The notes under the pieces: model-generated
What the model saw: only the letters and a program-made list of their open reading frames with translations
Told to the model about the DNA's origin: nothing
Databases searched by the model: none
Translations under genes and position numbers: made by a program
Part shown: piece after piece, positions 15,790 to 22,667 of the stretch
Layout of the letters: each line of letters starts with the position of its first letter
How positions within the stretch are numbered: position 1 is the first letter of the stretch
Assembly: GCA_002953655.1 (NCBI GenBank)
Contig: CP025839.1
Location: forward strand, 620,001-684,000
DNA: 64,000 nucleotides
DNA from: Latilactobacillus sakei
Lineage (GTDB): Bacteria; Bacillota; Bacilli; Lactobacillales; Lactobacillaceae
Direction of reading: 5' to 3'

Positions 15790-16536
15790 TTGTATCCTGT
15801 TTATTTATTAGAGGATGATTTACAGCAACAAGCGATTTATCAGCAAATTATCGCGAATACGATTATGATTAACGAATTTGCAATGACTTTAACATGTGCT
15901 GCCAGTGATACCGAGACATTGTTGGCAGCAATTAAGGACCAACAACGAGGGTTATTCTTTTTGGATATGGAAATTGAAGATAACCGCCAAGCCGGTTTAG
16001 AAGTGGCAACTAAGATTCGGCAGATGATGCCGTTTGCGCAAATTGTCTTCATTACAACCCACGAGGAACTGACATTATTAACGTTAGAACGAAAAATAGC
16101 GCCCTTAGATTATATTCTCAAGGACCAATCAATGGCTGAAATCAAAAGGCAACTGATTGATGATCTGTTGTTGGCTGAGAAGCAAAATGAAGCAGCAGCG
16201 TATCACCGAGAAAATTTATTTAGTTATAAAATCGGTCCTCGCTTTTTCTCATTACCATTAAAGGAAGTTGTTTATTTATATACTGAAAAAGAAAATCCGG
16301 GGCATATTAATTTGTTAGCCGTTACTAGAAAGGTTACCTTTCTAGGAAATTTAAATGCGCTGGAAGCCCAATATCCAATGCTCTTTCGGTGTGATAAAAG
16401 TTACTTAGTTAACCTATCTAATATTGCCAATTATGACAGTAAAACGCGTAGCTTAAGTTTTATCGATGGCAGTGAAGCAAAGGTCTCGTTTCGTAAATCA
16501 CGAGAACTAGTAGCTAAATTAAAACAAATGATGTAG
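15790..16536 (+). CDS. LytTR-family response regulator of the pheromone system
   Basis: 248 residues from TTG 15790, with GGAGG 10 bp upstream and 1 bp after the kinase stop. The receiver has EDD at residues 8-10 and D59 in LFFLDMEIED; the C-terminal half is a LytTR DNA-binding domain (FSYKIGPRFFSLPLKEVVYL, FRCDKSYLVNLSNI). LytTR regulators bind pairs of ~9-bp direct repeats about two helical turns apart, which is exactly what the five candidate promoters in this locus offer. It probably activates all of them when the pheromone accumulates. Confidence 0.93.
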   Translation: MYPVYLLEDDLQQQAIYQQIIANTIMINEFAMTLTCAASDTETLLAAIKDQQRGLFFLDMEIEDNRQAGLEVATKIRQMMPFAQIVFITTHEELTLLTLERKIAPLDYILKDQSMAEIKRQLIDDLLLAEKQNEAAAYHRENLFSYKIGPRFFSLPLKEVVYLYTEKENPGHINLLAVTRKVTFLGNLNALEAQYPMLFRCDKSYLVNLSNIANYDSKTRSLSFIDGSEAKVSFRKSRELVAKLKQMM

Positions 16537-16539
16537 CGC

Positions 16540-16582
16540 ATATTAACGTTTAACAGATAAAGTTGAACGTTAATATTTTTTT
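16540..16582 (+). terminator. terminator overlapping an activator site
   Basis: ATATTAACGTTTAAC (16540-16554) pairs with GTTGAACGTTAATAT (16562-16576), with one G-T wobble, and T7 follows. It begins 4 nt after the regulator's stop codon. The same bases contain the two direct repeats of promoter P2. Confidence 0.8.
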
Positions 16583-16611
16583 GTAAGATGATTCAAAAAT
16601 TACGTTACAAT
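16544..16611 (+). promoter_or_regulatory. regulated promoter P2 (bacteriocin remnant and CPBP gene)
   Basis: ACGTT cores at 16546 and 16567 are 21 bp apart, and a TACAAT -10 box at 16606-16611 is 39 bp after the second core. The geometry is identical to P1. Confidence 0.8.
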
Positions 16612-16714
16612 TATTTTGTAAGACAATAAGATATCGGCCGATGTAAAGACATCTTATGGTAATTTTAATGATAAAATAAATTTTTTATTAAGGGTGTAAA
16701 AGTGGAGAGAATAA

Positions 16715-16862
16715 GTGAATACAAAGTATTGAAGATGATAAATTAGGACTAGTTATTGGGGGACGAAATAATCTAGCATATGGTCTTGGTAAGTTAGTTC
16801 GTGCCGGTGTTGATATAGGAATAGCGATTGGGAGCAAAGATCGCTACAAACCAAGACACTAA
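16715..16862 (+). pseudogene. frameshifted double-glycine bacteriocin-like peptide gene
   Basis: A GTG with GGAG 7 bp upstream opens a frame that stops after five codons (MNTKY). One base further, another frame is open to 16862 and reads SIEDDKLGLVIGG, a double-glycine leader end, followed by a 32-residue peptide starting RNNLAYGLGKLVRAG and ending DRYKPRH. The mature part holds two overlapping GxxxG motifs (GVDIG and GIAIG), typical of two-peptide class IIb bacteriocins, and is cationic. A one-base indel in the leader (near 16721-16725) explains the break. It lies under promoter P2 and directly before a CPBP gene, the usual place of a bacteriocin before its immunity gene. No recognisable second peptide is nearby. 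Confidence 0.7.
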
Positions 16863-16887
16863 ATTAATGAAATCATAGGTAAGATAA

Positions 16888-17556
16888 TTGAATACGTTAG
16901 AAGTGATTAGCCAGAGAAGGGCTGTTGGTGGGTTTGTATTATTAATAATAGGTTATTTATTGAGTAGTCGTATTAGTCTAGAAATTTCTTTTTTTAATAT
17001 ATCTTGCTTATTTTTAATCTTATTTTCGTATAGTGCACTGATTGTATTATTTGGTTATCAATCAACAAAAGATTTATTAAAACCTCTAAAACGACCTTTT
17101 GTGAGAAAAATATTATCAGCAGTTGGATTAAGTTTTCTAATTGTCTTTGGAATAAGTATTGTGTTAATGATGTTTTTTGGAGAAGTGGCGGTCACTCAGA
17201 ATGGCAATATTCCATTCCTGAAGTCAACTACTGTAAGGTGGCAATTAGTGAGCTTGCTAATTATCTTTTTAAACATAATAGGTGAAGAATTATGGGTCGC
17301 TGGGATTGTTTTACCAATAGCGACTTGGCTAACAGAATATAAATTTAATTGGCTATTGGCTAATTTAATTGGCTGTTTAATTTTTGCATTAATCCATTTA
17401 GAGATTTATAAGTTCAATATTGCAATATGTCTAATTGTAGGATTTTCTAGGTATGGATTTTCGATGGCTTGGAAATCGAATGATACATTAAGAGGTGGGA
17501 TATATGCGCATCTATTATATGACTCCTTATTGTTAGCTGTGAATATACTATTATAA
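16888..17556 (+). CDS. CPBP-family membrane protein, putative bacteriocin immunity
   Basis: 222 residues from TTG 16888 with a weak AGG upstream. Six or so membrane helices. The CPBP (Abi/CAAX protease-like) motifs are present in altered form: GEELWVAGIVLP for EExxxR (the arginine is missing), FALIHLEIY for FxxxH, and HLLYDSLLLAVN for the last His/Asn motif. CPBP proteins next to class IIb bacteriocin genes give self-immunity, in some cases through their protease residues. The loss of the motif-1 arginine suggests a catalytically weak or non-enzymatic member. It sits behind the broken bacteriocin peptide under promoter P2. Confidence 0.78.
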   Translation: MNTLEVISQRRAVGGFVLLIIGYLLSSRISLEISFFNISCLFLILFSYSALIVLFGYQSTKDLLKPLKRPFVRKILSAVGLSFLIVFGISIVLMMFFGEVAVTQNGNIPFLKSTTVRWQLVSLLIIFLNIIGEELWVAGIVLPIATWLTEYKFNWLLANLIGCLIFALIHLEIYKFNIAICLIVGFSRYGFSMAWKSNDTLRGGIYAHLLYDSLLLAVNILL

Positions 17557-17580
17557 AAAAGATTAGCGTCTAATCGATAA

Positions 17581-17625
17581 TGAAGTGAACCCCAAAACTA
17601 CTCCAATTTTTTGGGGTTCACTTCA
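17581..17625. repeat. perfect 17-bp inverted repeat with 11-nt loop
   Basis: TGAAGTGAACCCCAAAA (17581-17597) is exactly inverted at 17609-17625. There is no T run after it, so it is not a standard terminator. GC-rich parts of the stem look like insertion-sequence ends, so it may be a relic of a small mobile element. The surrounding 17557-17825 otherwise holds no gene I can support. Confidence 0.7.
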
Positions 17626-17825
17626 TAAACTTGGACATTAATCTTTGTATTTAGTAAGAAATAGCGTAGCATATTAGCTTAAATTCAAACGTACTGTTAA
17701 CGTTAATCTCAATAAAATAATGTTAGTAGATAACGAGCCAGCTGGTAAGGAATGTATGACACGCTTAAGAGAATAAGCCATGGGGGATTAGTTTTAGTTG
17801 CATCGAGAAAAGGGTGACAAATAAG

Positions 17826-18377
17826 ATGACCAAGGAAAAATTTAATTATTTTTTTGGTCTATCGAAATAATGATACTAGGTCTGGGCATATTAAATTGGA
17901 GAAAAAAACAATTTTATTAGTACCAATATTTATAATGCTTAATATTTTCTATCAATTTATTTATCAAAATATTATTCCAAATTTAGGTAGTACAGTAAAT
18001 CAAAATGATTTAGTGAACACTATTCGTCATAACGTTGGCTTATTCTGGCTTTTTTCTACTAGTAGTAATTGCAGGAACAATTTCTGAAGAAATTATCTTT
18101 CAACGAGTAATTCAGTATAACTTATATGTAGAATTGAAACGATATCAATCCTTTAATAATTTGATATGCCGATATATCGCTATACTAGGTGCTACCATGT
18201 TATTTATACTTTTTCGTATCTGGGGAGAGTCTGATATTGGTTGGTTATTGGATTTGAGCAATAGCGGTCTTATTTTTTTTTGCAATTATTTATGATTTAA
18301 CGAGATTCAAACTAATGTACCCAATAGTGGTTCATATCGGTATTAATTTACTTGCTTTTATTGCCGTAGTTTACTAA
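17826..18377 (+). pseudogene. degraded CPBP-family membrane protein gene
   Basis: Pieces of one CPBP protein can be followed through four reading-frame changes. MTKEKFNYFFGL starts at ATG 17826; then come SIEIMILGLGILNW, KKTILLVPIFIMLNIFYQF, SGFFLLVVIAGTISEEIIF (motif 1) and, after T9 at 18273-18281, FFAIIYDLTRF and VHIGINLLAF (last His/Asn motif) to TAA 18375-18377. Several breaks coincide with homopolymers (T7 at 17849-17855, A7 at 17904, T9). The intact version would be a ~180-residue immunity-type membrane protein. A possible operator relic (ACGTTAAT at 17700 and ATGTTAGT at 17720) lies upstream with the wrong spacing. Confidence 0.75.
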
Positions 18378-18403
18378 GCGTGTTAAAGGAGAATATAAAA
18401 ATA

Positions 18404-18574
18404 GTGTTTCTTAAGAAAAGTAACGGGTTAATTATTATTTCAATTTTATTAATAATAGGTGGTATTGGTCTATTAATCATCTTCGGCAATGAAGATCGTT
18501 TTAGATTAGCGGATATAATGCTTATTATCGGGATAACCTTGTTTATTAATATTAAGTTCAAGGACTGTCATTAG
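18404..18574 (+). CDS. small two-helix membrane protein
   Basis: 56 residues from GTG 18404, with AAAGGAGA upstream. Two hydrophobic helices (GLIIISILLIIGGIGLLIIF and ADIMLIIGITLFINI) joined by a short charged turn. Small membrane proteins of this type are common in bacteriocin immunity regions. Function unknown; it may be a companion of the degraded CPBP gene before it. Confidence 0.5.
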   Translation: MFLKKSNGLIIISILLIIGGIGLLIIFGNEDRFRLADIMLIIGITLFINIKFKDCH

Positions 18575-18584
18575 CGTGTTTGAT

Positions 18585-18653
18585 AGACATTTAAAATAAA
18601 AAACTAAACGTTGAAGTAAATTTATAGAGTCACAAAGTTACGATAATATTATT
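18585..18653 (+). promoter_or_regulatory. regulated promoter P3 (candidate)
   Basis: AGACATTTAA and AAACGTTGAA have cores at 18587 and 18608, 21 bp apart. A TATTAT -10 box at 18648-18653 is 40 bp after the second core. The repeats are more diverged than at P1, P2 and P4. Confidence 0.55.
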
Positions 18654-18688
18654 AAAGAAGCTTCTAAATAGTTTAAGGAGGAGAAGTT

Positions 18689-19024
18689 ATGAAGAAATTA
18701 TGCATATTAGTTTATCAAGGTCTGCCATTTCTGATTGATAATTTGGTTATCTTTAATAAGAAGGAACGGAATTTTGTGAAGAAGTTAAACAATAGAATCG
18801 ATGAACTATCGATGAGTTGGCAAGTAGAACTTGATAGCTCATTTGGAAATATGAGAGATATTGAGGTCAAAACGCCTCAAGCCTTATTGCTAAAAAATGG
18901 TTTGCAGTATCGTTTAAATACTGGCAGCTTTCCCAAAAATGATATCTATCAATTGGGAGCTTTAGAATTACAAGAAGGTGATATTGATGCCGTTATTTCT
19001 TTTTTGAAGCATTTAGAGAGGTAG
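18689..19024 (+). CDS. conserved protein of bacteriocin loci, unknown function
   Basis: 111 residues, soluble. It is a clear paralogue of the protein encoded leftward at 20623-20946: shared pattern ILVY..LP at the N-terminus, W.V.LD.SFG in the middle, K.P.AL.LKNGLQ and IYQLGALEL near the end. Strong ribosome binding site AAGGAGGAG. It lies under candidate promoter P3 among immunity-type genes, so an immunity or regulatory role is suggested by position only. I do not recognise the fold. Confidence 0.6.
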   Translation: MKKLCILVYQGLPFLIDNLVIFNKKERNFVKKLNNRIDELSMSWQVELDSSFGNMRDIEVKTPQALLLKNGLQYRLNTGSFPKNDIYQLGALELQEGDIDAVISFLKHLER

Positions 19025-19122
19025 TTTGAATTTCTTTGATACACAATTATTTTGTAAGATATCAACTAGATACTTTATTAAAAAAATTAATATTTATATT
19101 TAAATGGAGGAGTGCATTAATA

Positions 19123-19305
19123 ATGCGTTTAAAAAAGAATTTCTATAAATCATTAGATCTCTATATTGGTATTTGGGCCTTAATAGCTAGTTTTGCAGTA
19201 TTCAATGAAACGATGTTTAGTGTTTCTTGGTGGTTGGATATTGTTGGTGTCATAATAGGGATTTCATTAATCGTATCAGGCTTATTTTTAGGCGATAAAG
19301 CTTAG
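19123..19305 (+). CDS. small membrane protein, paralogue of the one at 20103-20282
   Basis: 60 residues from ATG 19123 (GGAGG 12 bp upstream). Two hydrophobic helices around a conserved FxxxNExxxxxSWW turn. The same pattern FYK..D.Y.G, NE.....SWW.D and a second helix occurs in the small gene at 20103. Both lie in immunity-gene strings, so they may be small immunity or accessory proteins. Followed by a terminator that overlaps promoter P4. Confidence 0.6.
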   Translation: MRLKKNFYKSLDLYIGIWALIASFAVFNETMFSVSWWLDIVGVIIGISLIVSGLFLGDKA

Positions 19306-19344
19306 TTTTTGCGCCTTCGAAATAGTAATAAGAATACATACTAA

Positions 19345-19388
19345 ATATTAACGTTTAACCGATAAAGTTGAACGTTAATATTTTTTTT
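19345..19388 (+). terminator. second copy of the terminator/activator-site element
   Basis: ATATTAACGTTTAAC (19345-19359) pairs with GTTGAACGTTAATAT (19367-19381), then T8. It is nearly identical to 16540-16582, and the same bases hold the repeats of promoter P4. Confidence 0.8.
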
Positions 19389-19416
19389 ACTCGAAAATGG
19401 TAATTGGCAGCATAAT
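19349..19416 (+). promoter_or_regulatory. regulated promoter P4 of the immunity operon
   Basis: ACGTT cores at 19351 and 19372 are 21 bp apart. CATAAT at 19411-19416 is 39 bp after the second core, as in P1 and P2. Confidence 0.82.
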
Positions 19417-19440
19417 AGTGTCATAAGGGAGTTGGTTATA

Positions 19441-19773
19441 TTGGCAATTAATGATCAAGAACTATTCGATTTAATCGATGCAGCTTACAATGAAGATTTA
19501 TCAAATCAACCACAAAAATATGAATACAAGGCAGCCTTATTGGCAGGTGCCAAGCGCTTAATCGAAGGTGCAGATTCGCTTAGTGTCTGTGTCGATATCT
19601 ACAATGCTTATCATGAAAATTACATCGTATCGATAAGCTTACCGCGTGCTAATCGCAATTTATATGGTTACATTCATCATAAATTAGAAAAATTAGATCA
19701 AAAACGATTACGCGATTTGAATTTAGGTTACGGTTTAATTGCCTCTTCAATGATGTTTGGCGGTATGCATTAA
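19441..19773 (+). CDS. bacteriocin immunity-type protein (putative)
   Basis: 110 residues from TTG 19441, with GGGAG 8 bp upstream. Soluble and mainly helical, beginning AINDQELFDLIDAAYNEDL and ending GLIASSMMFGGMH. It is the first gene of the operon behind regulated promoter P4, followed at 18 bp by a clear class IIa-type immunity gene. I do not recognise a specific family; the immunity role is by association. Confidence 0.55.
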   Translation: MAINDQELFDLIDAAYNEDLSNQPQKYEYKAALLAGAKRLIEGADSLSVCVDIYNAYHENYIVSISLPRANRNLYGYIHHKLEKLDQKRLRDLNLGYGLIASSMMFGGMH

Positions 19774-19791
19774 GAATAGGAGTTGGATAAT

Positions 19792-20079
19792 ATGAAATGG
19801 TATTCAGGTGGTTCAGAACGTAGTGAACAAGCGATTATAACAATTAAGGCATTATTGACGGATTTACAAGATGCTTCGAAAGGACCTGCTTTACAAACTG
19901 TTTTAACGACTTATCAAGCAGAACTTGAAAGTAAAAAAGCAAGCGTGCCCTTGATTTTGAGTCGCTTAAATTTGGCAATTGTCAATGCGCTTCAAGAAGA
20001 CGGTTTGACTTTATCAGCTGCGCAATCCGAACAGGTCAAAGCACTAACGGCACTCTCTAACATTCGTTATGGCTACTAA
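19792..20079 (+). CDS. class IIa bacteriocin immunity protein family
   Basis: 95 residues starting MKWYSGGSERSEQA at ATG 19792 (GGAG upstream). The pattern KWYSGG.ER, a run of amphipathic helices, VPLILSRLNLAIV and a C-terminal LSNIRYGY is what I know from sakacin P/curvacin-type immunity proteins, small cytosolic four-helix bundles that block the bacteriocin-bound mannose PTS channel. Second gene under promoter P4. The matching bacteriocin is not in the window. Confidence 0.8.
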   Translation: MKWYSGGSERSEQAIITIKALLTDLQDASKGPALQTVLTTYQAELESKKASVPLILSRLNLAIVNALQEDGLTLSAAQSEQVKALTALSNIRYGY

Positions 20080-20102
20080 CAGCATTTTTAAGGGGAATTG
20101 GA

Positions 20103-20282
20103 ATGACATTTAATCACTTTTTTTATAAAGCAATTGATTTTTATTTTGGGCTCTATCTTTTATTTTCAAGCTGGTCGATTATTAACGAAAGTATCAGCAC
20201 CATTTCATGGTGGTTCGACTGCTTCTGTATTGTGTTAGGTTTGTGGTTAATGATCGAAAACTTACTCACTAAGAAGGACTGA
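20103..20282 (+). CDS. small membrane protein, paralogue of the one at 19123-19305
   Basis: 59 codons starting MTFNHFFYKAIDFYFG, with AGGGGAATTGGA upstream. Two hydrophobic helices and the shared NE.....SWW.D turn. It lies 23 bp after the class IIa-type immunity gene and 31 bp before the next gene, in the P4 operon. Function unknown. Confidence 0.6.
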   Translation: MTFNHFFYKAIDFYFGLYLLFSSWSIINESISTISWWFDCFCIVLGLWLMIENLLTKKD

Positions 20283-20313
20283 TGATGTTTGTCGAATTGG
20301 AGGAAAAAATAAG

Positions 20314-20550
20314 TTGGCGAGTGATCAAGGATTGCTGAACATTTTGCGGTTAATTGAAGTCGCCTTGAGTGACCCGCAAGTAGCGGCAGATTACCAATTA
20401 GCTGCTCATTTAAATCGGGGCGCAGCGGCTGTTAAAAGCGGGTACTTGGATAGTCAATGCCGCAATGACTATCAACAAGCAATCAATTATTTCTTGATGG
20501 TTAATGGCTTTAAGGTTTCACCGGCCTTGATTCAATTAATGTCGTTATAA
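20314..20550 (+). CDS. small helical protein, putative bacteriocin immunity
   Basis: 78 residues from TTG 20314 with GGAGG 12-13 bp upstream. Soluble, helical (LLNILRLIEVALSDPQVAA, then RNDYQQAINYFLMVNG). Similar in size and helix pattern to the EntA/sakacin immunity bundle, but I do not see the family motif. Last gene of the P4 operon before a bidirectional terminator. Confidence 0.55.
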   Translation: MASDQGLLNILRLIEVALSDPQVAADYQLAAHLNRGAAAVKSGYLDSQCRNDYQQAINYFLMVNGFKVSPALIQLMSL

Positions 20551-20584
20551 AATACGGTGCAACGATAAATATACGAAATCTAAT

Positions 20585-20623
20585 AAGGGGTTGGGGCAAA
20601 AATAAATTTTGTCCCAACCCCTT
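20585..20623. terminator. bidirectional terminator
   Basis: AAGGGGTTGGG (20585-20595) pairs with CCCAACCCCTT (20613-20623), with further A/T pairing inside. It lies between convergent genes. Confidence 0.8.
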
Positions 20624-20946
20624 TAATGATTCGCTAAAAATGCGACAACTGAGCGCGTACTAAGCGTTGATAGTTCTAGTGCGCCAAGTTGGTAGATTTG
20701 GCTTTGATCAAAAGCATGCCGATCAAATTGGTGCTGTAAGCCATTTTTTAGAATTAAGGCGTCTGGCTTTTTGGCCTTGATGGCCTGGCTGTCTCCAAAA
20801 CTTTCATCTAGTGAAACATGCCAATCCAATTGTTTGGCGGCCAGCGCGGTGTTTAAGTGCATGATAAATTCCTGCTCGTGATGACTACTAAAGTTGCTCC
20901 CAATAATTAAAGGAAGGGTTGTATAGACTAAAATGGCTTCTTTCAT
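20623..20946 (-). CDS. conserved protein of bacteriocin loci, paralogue of 18689-19024
   Basis: 107 residues from ATG 20946 (AAGGAGA upstream on the minus strand). Shares ILVY.TLP, W.VSLD.SFGD, KPDALILKNGLQ and IYQLGALEL with the protein at 18689. Soluble, no signal peptide. Family not recognised; keeping two copies in one immunity locus suggests a locus-specific role. Confidence 0.6.
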   Translation of the reverse strand: MKEAILVYTTLPLIIGSNFSSHHEQEFIMHLNTALAAKQLDWHVSLDESFGDSQAIKAKKPDALILKNGLQHQFDRHAFDQSQIYQLGALELSTLSTRSVVAFLANH

Positions 20947-21026
20947 CGTGATATCTCCTTGTTTGATAACTATCATATGCTATTATACAACTATTGATAG
21001 CGCTTTATATACAAAAGGAGGTTTTG

Positions 21027-21314
21027 ATGATGTTTGATAAAACGTATTTTGATTTCTTTAAGCAGATGAGTTTAACCGGTGATGGCACCAGTTGGTATTT
21101 ATTGGCGTTGAAGACGCCGTTAGAAGCAGCATCAGTCATTGAACGGCTTCAAGGGCAGTTCGACCAAATTCGTTTATACGGTGAAGGTTATAGTATTCGA
21201 AGCAGTTTGGGACAAGCAAAGGTGATTGAACTAATTGAACAATCTTTAAACCTAAAAGTTGAGCAAGACTTTCAATTAGTCAGTCTTTCGCAGTTTAATG
21301 CGATTGGACGTTAA
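21027..21314 (+). CDS. hypothetical protein at the edge of the bacteriocin locus
   Basis: 95 residues from ATG 21027 or 21030, with AAAAGGAGG just upstream. Soluble, alpha/beta composition (TSWYLLALKTPLEAASVIERL, then IRLYGEGYSIRSSLG). Transcribed divergently from the 20623 gene; the 80-bp gap holds a possible -10 (TATTAT). Family not recognised. Confidence 0.5.
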   Translation: MMFDKTYFDFFKQMSLTGDGTSWYLLALKTPLEAASVIERLQGQFDQIRLYGEGYSIRSSLGQAKVIELIEQSLNLKVEQDFQLVSLSQFNAIGR

Positions 21315-21380
21315 ATGTCGATAATAATGAGAAGCTGCTAATTACCATATGAAAACGTTCTAATAAACGCGGGATTCCCT

Positions 21381-21409
21381 TTGACAAGTGGGCCAAAGAG
21401 GACTACATT
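21381..21409 (+). promoter_or_regulatory. promoter of the threonine dehydratase gene
   Basis: TTGACA (21381-21386), a 17-bp spacer and TACATT (21404-21409). Confidence 0.65.
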
Positions 21410-21483
21410 TAAATTGTGAATGATAGTACAAAAGGCACTAATATTCATGTTCAGGATTAATCAATATGGAAGAGGTGGCCACT

Positions 21484-22524
21484 ATGGCAACAAATAATTT
21501 AGTTTTGAAGACAGCTGACATTTGTGATATTCGTGATATTGAAGAGGCGCGGGCAACAATCAAACCTTACATCCGGGAAACACCATTAATTCAATCGATG
21601 TTTTTAAGCCGGAATGTCGCTAAGGGCAATGTTTATCTGAAATTAGAAAACATGCAATTAACAGGCTCGTTCAAATTTAGAGGTGCCAATAACAAAATTA
21701 ATCATTTAACTGAAGAACAACGGCAACGTGGGATTGTAACAGCATCAGCTGGTAACCATGCACAAGGTGTCGCATTAACCGCTAAGTTATTGGGAATTGA
21801 TGCAACCGTTGTTATGCCCGAAGAAGCCCCAATTGCTAAACAAAAAGCAACGGCTGGCTACGGCGCTAATGTTGTCTTACACGGTGCAACGTTTAACGAT
21901 GCGCGTTTATACATGGAACAATTAGCAGCAGAAAAAGGCATGACAATCGTTCATCCTTACGATGATCGTGAAGTCATGGCTGGCCAAGGGACAATTGGTC
22001 TTGAAATCTTAGATAAAATTTGGAATGTTGATACAGTAATTATCCCTGTTGGCGGGGGCGGCTTAATTTCAGGTGTGGCAACAGCTTTGAAATCTTTCAA
22101 CCCATCAATTCACATTATCGGGGTTCAATCTGAAAACGTGCATGGGATGGCGGCCTCAATCGATGCTGGCGAAATCACAAGTCACCATGATGATTTCACA
22201 TTAGCAGATGGTACCGATGTGGCTATTCCAGGGAACTTAACTTATCCAGTTGTTCAAAACCTAGTAGACGAATTTGTCTTAGTGACTGAAGACGAAATCG
22301 CAATGGCAATGACTGACTTGATGCAACGGACTAAGATTGTCACAGAAGGCGCTGGTGCCTTACCAACTGCTGCCTTATTAAGTGGCAAGATTGATCCTAA
22401 GTGGCTTGAAGATAAGAACATTGTTGCGATGGTTTCAGGCGGTAATGTTGATTTAACGCGGGTTTCAGGGATTATTGAACATCTCTTCAAACCAGCAGAC
22501 ACAAGTAAGGGTGTTGTTGGATAG
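21484..22524 (+). CDS. ilvA: threonine dehydratase (threonine ammonia-lyase), PLP-dependent
   Basis: 346 residues from ATG 21484, preceded by AGAGGTGG; an in-frame ATG at 21466 lacks such a site. The PLP lysine K64 is in GSFKFRGANNK, the substrate loop in TASAGNHAQGVA and the phosphate-binding loop in IPVGGGGLISGVA. It deaminates threonine to 2-oxobutyrate. The short length shows that the C-terminal ACT-like regulatory domain of biosynthetic IlvA is absent, so it is of the catabolic (TdcB-like) type. Monocistronic with its own promoter and terminator. Confidence 0.93.
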   Translation: MATNNLVLKTADICDIRDIEEARATIKPYIRETPLIQSMFLSRNVAKGNVYLKLENMQLTGSFKFRGANNKINHLTEEQRQRGIVTASAGNHAQGVALTAKLLGIDATVVMPEEAPIAKQKATAGYGANVVLHGATFNDARLYMEQLAAEKGMTIVHPYDDREVMAGQGTIGLEILDKIWNVDTVIIPVGGGGLISGVATALKSFNPSIHIIGVQSENVHGMAASIDAGEITSHHDDFTLADGTDVAIPGNLTYPVVQNLVDEFVLVTEDEIAMAMTDLMQRTKIVTEGAGALPTAALLSGKIDPKWLEDKNIVAMVSGGNVDLTRVSGIIEHLFKPADTSKGVVG

Positions 22525-22531
22525 ATTATTT

Positions 22532-22568
22532 AAAAAAGGTATCGCGAATTTTCGCGATACCTTTTTTT
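22532..22568 (+). terminator. rho-independent terminator after threonine dehydratase
   Basis: AAAGGTATCGCGAA pairs with TTCGCGATACCTTT, followed by T7. The T run touches the first repeat of promoter P5. Confidence 0.92.
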
Positions 22569-22636
22569 GACGTTTATCGAGCAATTATTGACGTTCATTA
22601 GAATTGATCAACAGTTAAAACAGATTATGGGATACT
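22568..22636 (+). promoter_or_regulatory. regulated promoter P5 of the detached CPBP gene
   Basis: TTGACGTTTAT and TTGACGTTCAT have ACGTT cores at 22570 and 22591, 21 bp apart. GATACT at 22631-22636 is 40 bp after the second core. No -35 box is apparent at the standard spacing. Confidence 0.75.
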
Positions 22637-22667
22637 AATCTTAAATCAAAAAATTAGGTGGTTTGAA

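Noticed and set aside
17700-17730. A sixth operator-like pair (ACGTTAAT at 17700, ATGTTAGT at 17720).
   Set aside because: Spacing is 20 bp and no -10 box is found at the fixed distance. At best a decayed site.
17753-17818. A 21-codon frame reading MYDTLKRISHGG followed by nine residues, resembling a double-glycine leader.
   Set aside because: The leader is too short and lacks the usual LSxxEL pattern, the ribosome binding site is too close, and the region is full of decayed sequence. The 20-bp (not 21-bp) repeat spacing upstream also argues against a regulated gene.
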